Below, piece after piece: positions 14,974 through 17,740 of a stretch of DNA of 17,740 bases. Numbering within the stretch: position 1 is the stretch's first letter; every line of letters begins with the position of its first letter. Origin of the DNA: an uncultured Nitrospira sp. (GTDB lineage: Bacteria; Nitrospirota; Nitrospiria; Nitrospirales; UBA8639). The position numbers and the translations under genes are program-made. The notes below the pieces were generated by a model. That model made no database searches. It was given only the letters and a program-made list of their open reading frames with translations, and was not told the DNA's origin. The stretch is taken from NCBI GenBank assembly GCA_902500695.1, contig CABVRQ010000042.1:1-17740 (forward strand). The letters run 5' to 3'.

Positions 14974-16788
14974 ATGTCCGGTTCCTTACCCGATCCTGCT
15001 TTTCTCAGTATCTTTGATGCGTTTATTTTCCAAAAAACTGCAGAACGGTTCGACCATTTGGGTGACCTTCCCAGTTGGTTTCCGCCTCCAGGCTTGAGTC
15101 AGGAGACTGGCTTGCCTCCTGAACAGCTATTGGACCGTTCATTTTTTCTTCAACAATTTCTCCATGAAGCCCAGGAATGGTGGGAATCCGGCAAGACGGG
15201 ACAATGGAAATCCGGTTTGTGGAGCGAACCCGCATTATTTGGAGAAGACGTAGTCCTGGAAGCCACTGCCGTCCGTCATAGGTCTCTTCGGTATGTCGTT
15301 CTGCAACGCTTTGGACCCGATATCCTTCCTATCCAGCCCTTGCTCCAAAAGGCACGCGAAGAACAGCTTTCACATCGTCAGGCTGTCAACCAACATGAAC
15401 GCACGGAAGCCCAACTCGGCAGTCGCTTAGCGAGAAGTGAACAAGAGCGGGATGATGTCATGGCCGTACTCGACGGTTTGGGATTGGGGACCATCATGCT
15501 CAATGCGAATCGTGACGTGACGTTTATAAGTGGAAAGGCCCGTGAGTTATTGCAAACTGATCCGGCCAGGATGATCGGACACACTCTTGTTGAGGGTTCT
15601 CCGTGGAAAACAGCAGACAGTACTCGGATCGAGGAAATGGGACGGGTGCCCGGGGCGCAGCGTCAGGTTGTGCCGGTGGTGATGGATGGAAAAAACCGTT
15701 CTGCAACGGCGTTGGAAGTGGAAGTTCAAGATGATCCGCGAGATCCGAGAAAAACCATTCTCTTATTAAAAGATGTCACCGAGATGGAAGAGTTGCGCCG
15801 GCAGTTGGTGGGGCCAACACAGTTCCACAGTCTGGTTGGAAAATGTCCCGCCATGCGCGTGGTCTATGAACGGATTCGAGACATTGCCGCGGTGGATGTG
15901 CCCGTGCTCATCGATGGGGAAACCGGGACTGGCAAAGAATTGGTCGCCCGTGCGTTGCATCAATTAAGCCCGCGTCACGAACATCCATTTTTGCCCGTCA
16001 ATTGTGCCGGATTGACGGATTCTCTGTTGGGGAGTCAATTATTTGGGCATAAACGCGGCGCCTTTACGGGAGCAACCAGCGACCATGAAGGGTTTTTCGA
16101 ATCGGCTGAAGGCGGCACGTTATTGTTAGATGAAATCGGGGATATGCCATTACCGATTCAGACGACCCTGCTCCGTGTGCTTCAAGAGGGAGAAATTATT
16201 CGTCTCGGGGAGTCTCGCCCACGGAAAGTAAATGTCCGGGTATTGGCGGCCACCAATCAGCATCTTCAAGAATTGGTCGACAAGGGTGCCTTCCGTGCGG
16301 ATTTACTCTATCGAATCCGTGTTGCGCGATTACGGCTTCCTTCTCTGCGAGAGCGCCGCGAGGATATTCCGTTGTTGAGCACGGCGTTTTTCGAGAAAAG
16401 CCGCGTCGCCCTTGGCAAGATGCACGTTCTCGGTATGGCTCCCGAAACGATGCAGCGGTTCTTGCGCTATTCCTGGCCGGGGAATGTCCGGGAATTAAAA
16501 GGAGCCTTGGAATATGCACTGATACATTGCCGTGGTGAAAGCGTTCTTCCGACCGATCTGCCTCCTGAGTTGAGCGACGGGTCTCCGGCTGTTCAGACAT
16601 CGTCTTTTTTAAAACCAAACGAACGCCAGCTTATCCTTGATGCCCTCACACAAACGAAAGGAAAACGTGCGCAAGCCGCAAAACTGGTTGGTATGAGCCG
16701 TTCTACCTTTTACCGACGTTTAACCGAATTACATATTGTTCAAGAAGATTCAGACCTTTCAGCTCCTCACTCCAAGAATTCTCAATAG
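14974..16788 (+). CDS. Sigma-54 enhancer-binding activator with PAS sensor
   Basis: A transcriptional activator that remodels sigma-54 RNA polymerase. In the 604-residue form starting at ATG 14974 (GGTGA upstream), domains run in this order. An uncharacterised N-terminal domain (about 10-118) has FDHLGDLPSWF and SGLWSEPALFGEDVVLEA. A short coiled coil follows (about 122-160), then a PAS-like domain (about 160-268). The AAA+ domain has Walker A GETGTGKE (315-322), the sigma-54 contact loop GAFTGA (362-367), Walker B LLLDE (383-387) and WPGNVREL (501-508). A Fis-type helix-turn-helix is at about 563-583 (AQAAKLVGMSRSTFYRRL). No response-regulator receiver domain is present, so the signal is sensed directly or through a partner. 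In-frame TTG 14962 and GTG 14965 are alternative starts. It follows the GTPase gene by 100 bases. A -24/-12 promoter stands just downstream, making the DUF481 gene a probable target. Confidence 0.93.
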   Translation: MSGSLPDPAFLSIFDAFIFQKTAERFDHLGDLPSWFPPPGLSQETGLPPEQLLDRSFFLQQFLHEAQEWWESGKTGQWKSGLWSEPALFGEDVVLEATAVRHRSLRYVVLQRFGPDILPIQPLLQKAREEQLSHRQAVNQHERTEAQLGSRLARSEQERDDVMAVLDGLGLGTIMLNANRDVTFISGKARELLQTDPARMIGHTLVEGSPWKTADSTRIEEMGRVPGAQRQVVPVVMDGKNRSATALEVEVQDDPRDPRKTILLLKDVTEMEELRRQLVGPTQFHSLVGKCPAMRVVYERIRDIAAVDVPVLIDGETGTGKELVARALHQLSPRHEHPFLPVNCAGLTDSLLGSQLFGHKRGAFTGATSDHEGFFESAEGGTLLLDEIGDMPLPIQTTLLRVLQEGEIIRLGESRPRKVNVRVLAATNQHLQELVDKGAFRADLLYRIRVARLRLPSLRERREDIPLLSTAFFEKSRVALGKMHVLGMAPETMQRFLRYSWPGNVRELKGALEYALIHCRGESVLPTDLPPELSDGSPAVQTSSFLKPNERQLILDALTQTKGKRAQAAKLVGMSRSTFYRRLTELHIVQEDSDLSAPHSKNSQ

Positions 16789-16848
16789 CGCATACGCGAC
16801 CTACAACCTCTGAAGCTTGTTTCAGGATTTCTTCACGATTAAGTGTAA

Positions 16849-16865
16849 TTGGCACCCCATTTGCC
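16849..16865 (+). promoter_or_regulatory. Sigma-54 (-24/-12) promoter
   Basis: TTGGCACC-CCAT-TTGCC matches the sigma-54 consensus TTGGCACG-N4-TTGCA at nearly every fixed position, with GG at 16851-16852 and GC at 16863-16864 exactly ten bases apart. It lies 60 bases after the sigma-54 activator gene and points to the DUF481 gene, giving an expected start near 16876 and a leader of about 190 bases. A short inverted repeat CTGAA-N6-TTCAG (16810-16825) lies just upstream and might bind the activator. It is closer than usual for an enhancer. Confidence 0.75.
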
Positions 16866-17066
16866 TTCCATAACCCTATGCGAAAAGAATATTTTGTGAG
16901 ATTTTTAGCTAGGAAATAGAAAAAACCCCGAAGAAATATCCGCAAAGTTCTCACCTCACCCCTCTCATCCATGTAAGAGAACAGCATTATTGGATCTGGT
17001 CAACCGAATACCCAATGACCATTTCTTGCCGTGTGTTTGTGGTCTTTCAAAATTTAAGGAGGTCCA

Positions 17067-17740
17067 ATGAGCAGGAGGCAAATGCTGTGCTGTGCGTTCT
17101 TGAGTCTAAGTCTACGGGTCGTGCCGGGTTGGTCTCTGGCCGGTCCACCGGGGAAAATTACGCTGAAGGACGGCAGTTAAATCTATGGGGAAATCGTGGA
17201 AATGACCGAGGGCAAACTGCAGGTTAAGGCCTTATTCCATGATGGGGAGGACCCCATCACCATCAAGTGGTCTGAAGTCGCGGGAATCGATTCCAAGGAT
17301 CCCATGAGTTTTGTTTTGGGTAATGGACCATCCTGTGGTAGGGAAGCCGGCTATGACGCAGTCAGGGAGGTTGGATATCAAAACCGAGTTTTTACCAGAC
17401 CCCATACCTGTGCAGATGGATTGGATTTTGGCGGTGAATCCTCCGGTTAAAAAAAGGCCGTCGCCTTTACCGGAAACTTTAATTTTGGCGGGTCCGTTAC
17501 CTCCGGCAACACGGATGTGAAAAACTTCAGTTTTGTGGGCGAACTGGTGACGAGAAGCGAACGGTTGCGACTGAGTATGTTGGGACGGTACCTGTAGGGC
17601 GAGAATGATGGCCAGTTAAATATCCGCAATACCCATGGCACGGTCAAGATGGACTTTTTTGTGACGAAGCGGTTCTATGCGTATACAGGGGTGTTGTTTG
17701 AGCAGGATATATTTCAGGACCTCAATCTTCGGTCGTCGGC
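17067..17740 (+). pseudogene. Broken DUF481-family outer-membrane protein gene (5' part, runs off the window)
   Basis: The gene begins well, with AAGGAGG five bases before the ATG and a signal peptide ending near WSLA (about residue 25). It then reads GKITLKDGS, hits TAA at 17178-17180, and continues in the same frame with IYGEIVEMTEGKLQVKA and TIKWSEVAGIDSKDPMSF. Near 17325-17340 the sense frame moves by one (RLDIKTEFLPDPIPVQMDW). It returns at the A7 run 17449-17455 to FTGNFNFGGSVTSGNTDVKN and RLRLSMLGRYL, meets TAG at 17595-17597, and goes on with GENDGQLNIRNTHGTVKMDF to the window edge. The GNTDVKN stretch and the beta-rich part are typical of DUF481 outer-membrane proteins. Both stops look like single-base changes; the TAG stands where relatives have Tyr, from memory. 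Either a recent pseudogene or a sequence of poor accuracy here. The sigma-54 promoter upstream would have driven it. Confidence 0.8.

Noticed and set aside
16703..16987. A 94-codon minus-strand open frame at the end of the activator gene
   Set aside because: It overlaps the activator's 3' end and the sigma-54 promoter, with no convincing ribosome site or domain.
17449..17455. Programmed -1 frameshifting at the A7 run in the DUF481 gene
   Set aside because: The run would restore the frame, but the gene also has an earlier shift and two in-frame stops (TAA and TAG), so decay or sequence error explains it better.
17178..17597. Stop-codon recoding (selenocysteine or pyrrolysine) in the DUF481 gene
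   Set aside because: The stops are TAA and TAG, not TGA. No recoding element is visible, and frameshifts occur as well.

Overview
The window looks like a chromosomal segment of a Gram-negative bacterium of moderate GC content, most likely from Nitrospirota (Nitrospira-like). The sequence itself shows outer-membrane and periplasmic proteins, signal peptides, an OmpA-type cell-wall module, a sigma-54 activator and a DUF481 outer-membrane gene. The Nitrospirota assignment rests on my recollection of the small exported protein family (mature N-terminus NPALLPDHAGYP) and of the DUF481 sequence, so it is an inference. No rRNA, tRNA, CRISPR array, insertion sequence or phage gene was seen.

Left part (1-2400): an exported methyltransferase-like protein on the minus strand is followed by about 1 kb without an intact gene. 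That stretch contains a decayed second copy of the PAP2 phosphatase gene found 1.4 kb away (1018-1423). Next comes a plus-strand gene for a small exported protein with a hexapeptide Q-rich tail, which converges on the intact PAP2 gene across a hairpin.

Middle part (2452-10477, all minus strand): read in transcription order it is mutM, phoH, ybeY, ftsY, an exported M1-family metallopeptidase, a periplasmic TolB-like beta-propeller protein, and the PAP2 phosphatase. A good sigma-70 promoter lies before phoH. phoH-ybeY and the M1-propeller pair are tightly coupled. The first half is housekeeping (DNA repair, rRNA maturation, protein targeting). The second half is envelope and periplasmic enzymes.

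Right part (10774-17740, plus strand): a two-gene unit (double zinc-ribbon protein and small acidic protein) is followed by the most interesting block. This block holds a coiled-coil protein, a single-pass membrane protein with a large conserved cytoplasmic domain, BON and OmpA-like modules, and a small Ras-like GTPase whose start codon overlaps the previous stop. After it comes a sigma-54 enhancer-binding protein with an uncharacterised N-terminal domain and a PAS domain. The block is preceded by a candidate promoter and a strong leader hairpin or operator. The three proteins could form a trans-envelope, GTPase-controlled device linking cytoplasm and periplasm/cell wall. I know of no assigned function.

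Downstream of the activator is a very good -24/-12 promoter (16849-16865). It leads to a DUF481 outer-membrane gene broken by two in-frame stops and two compensating frameshifts, which runs off the window edge.
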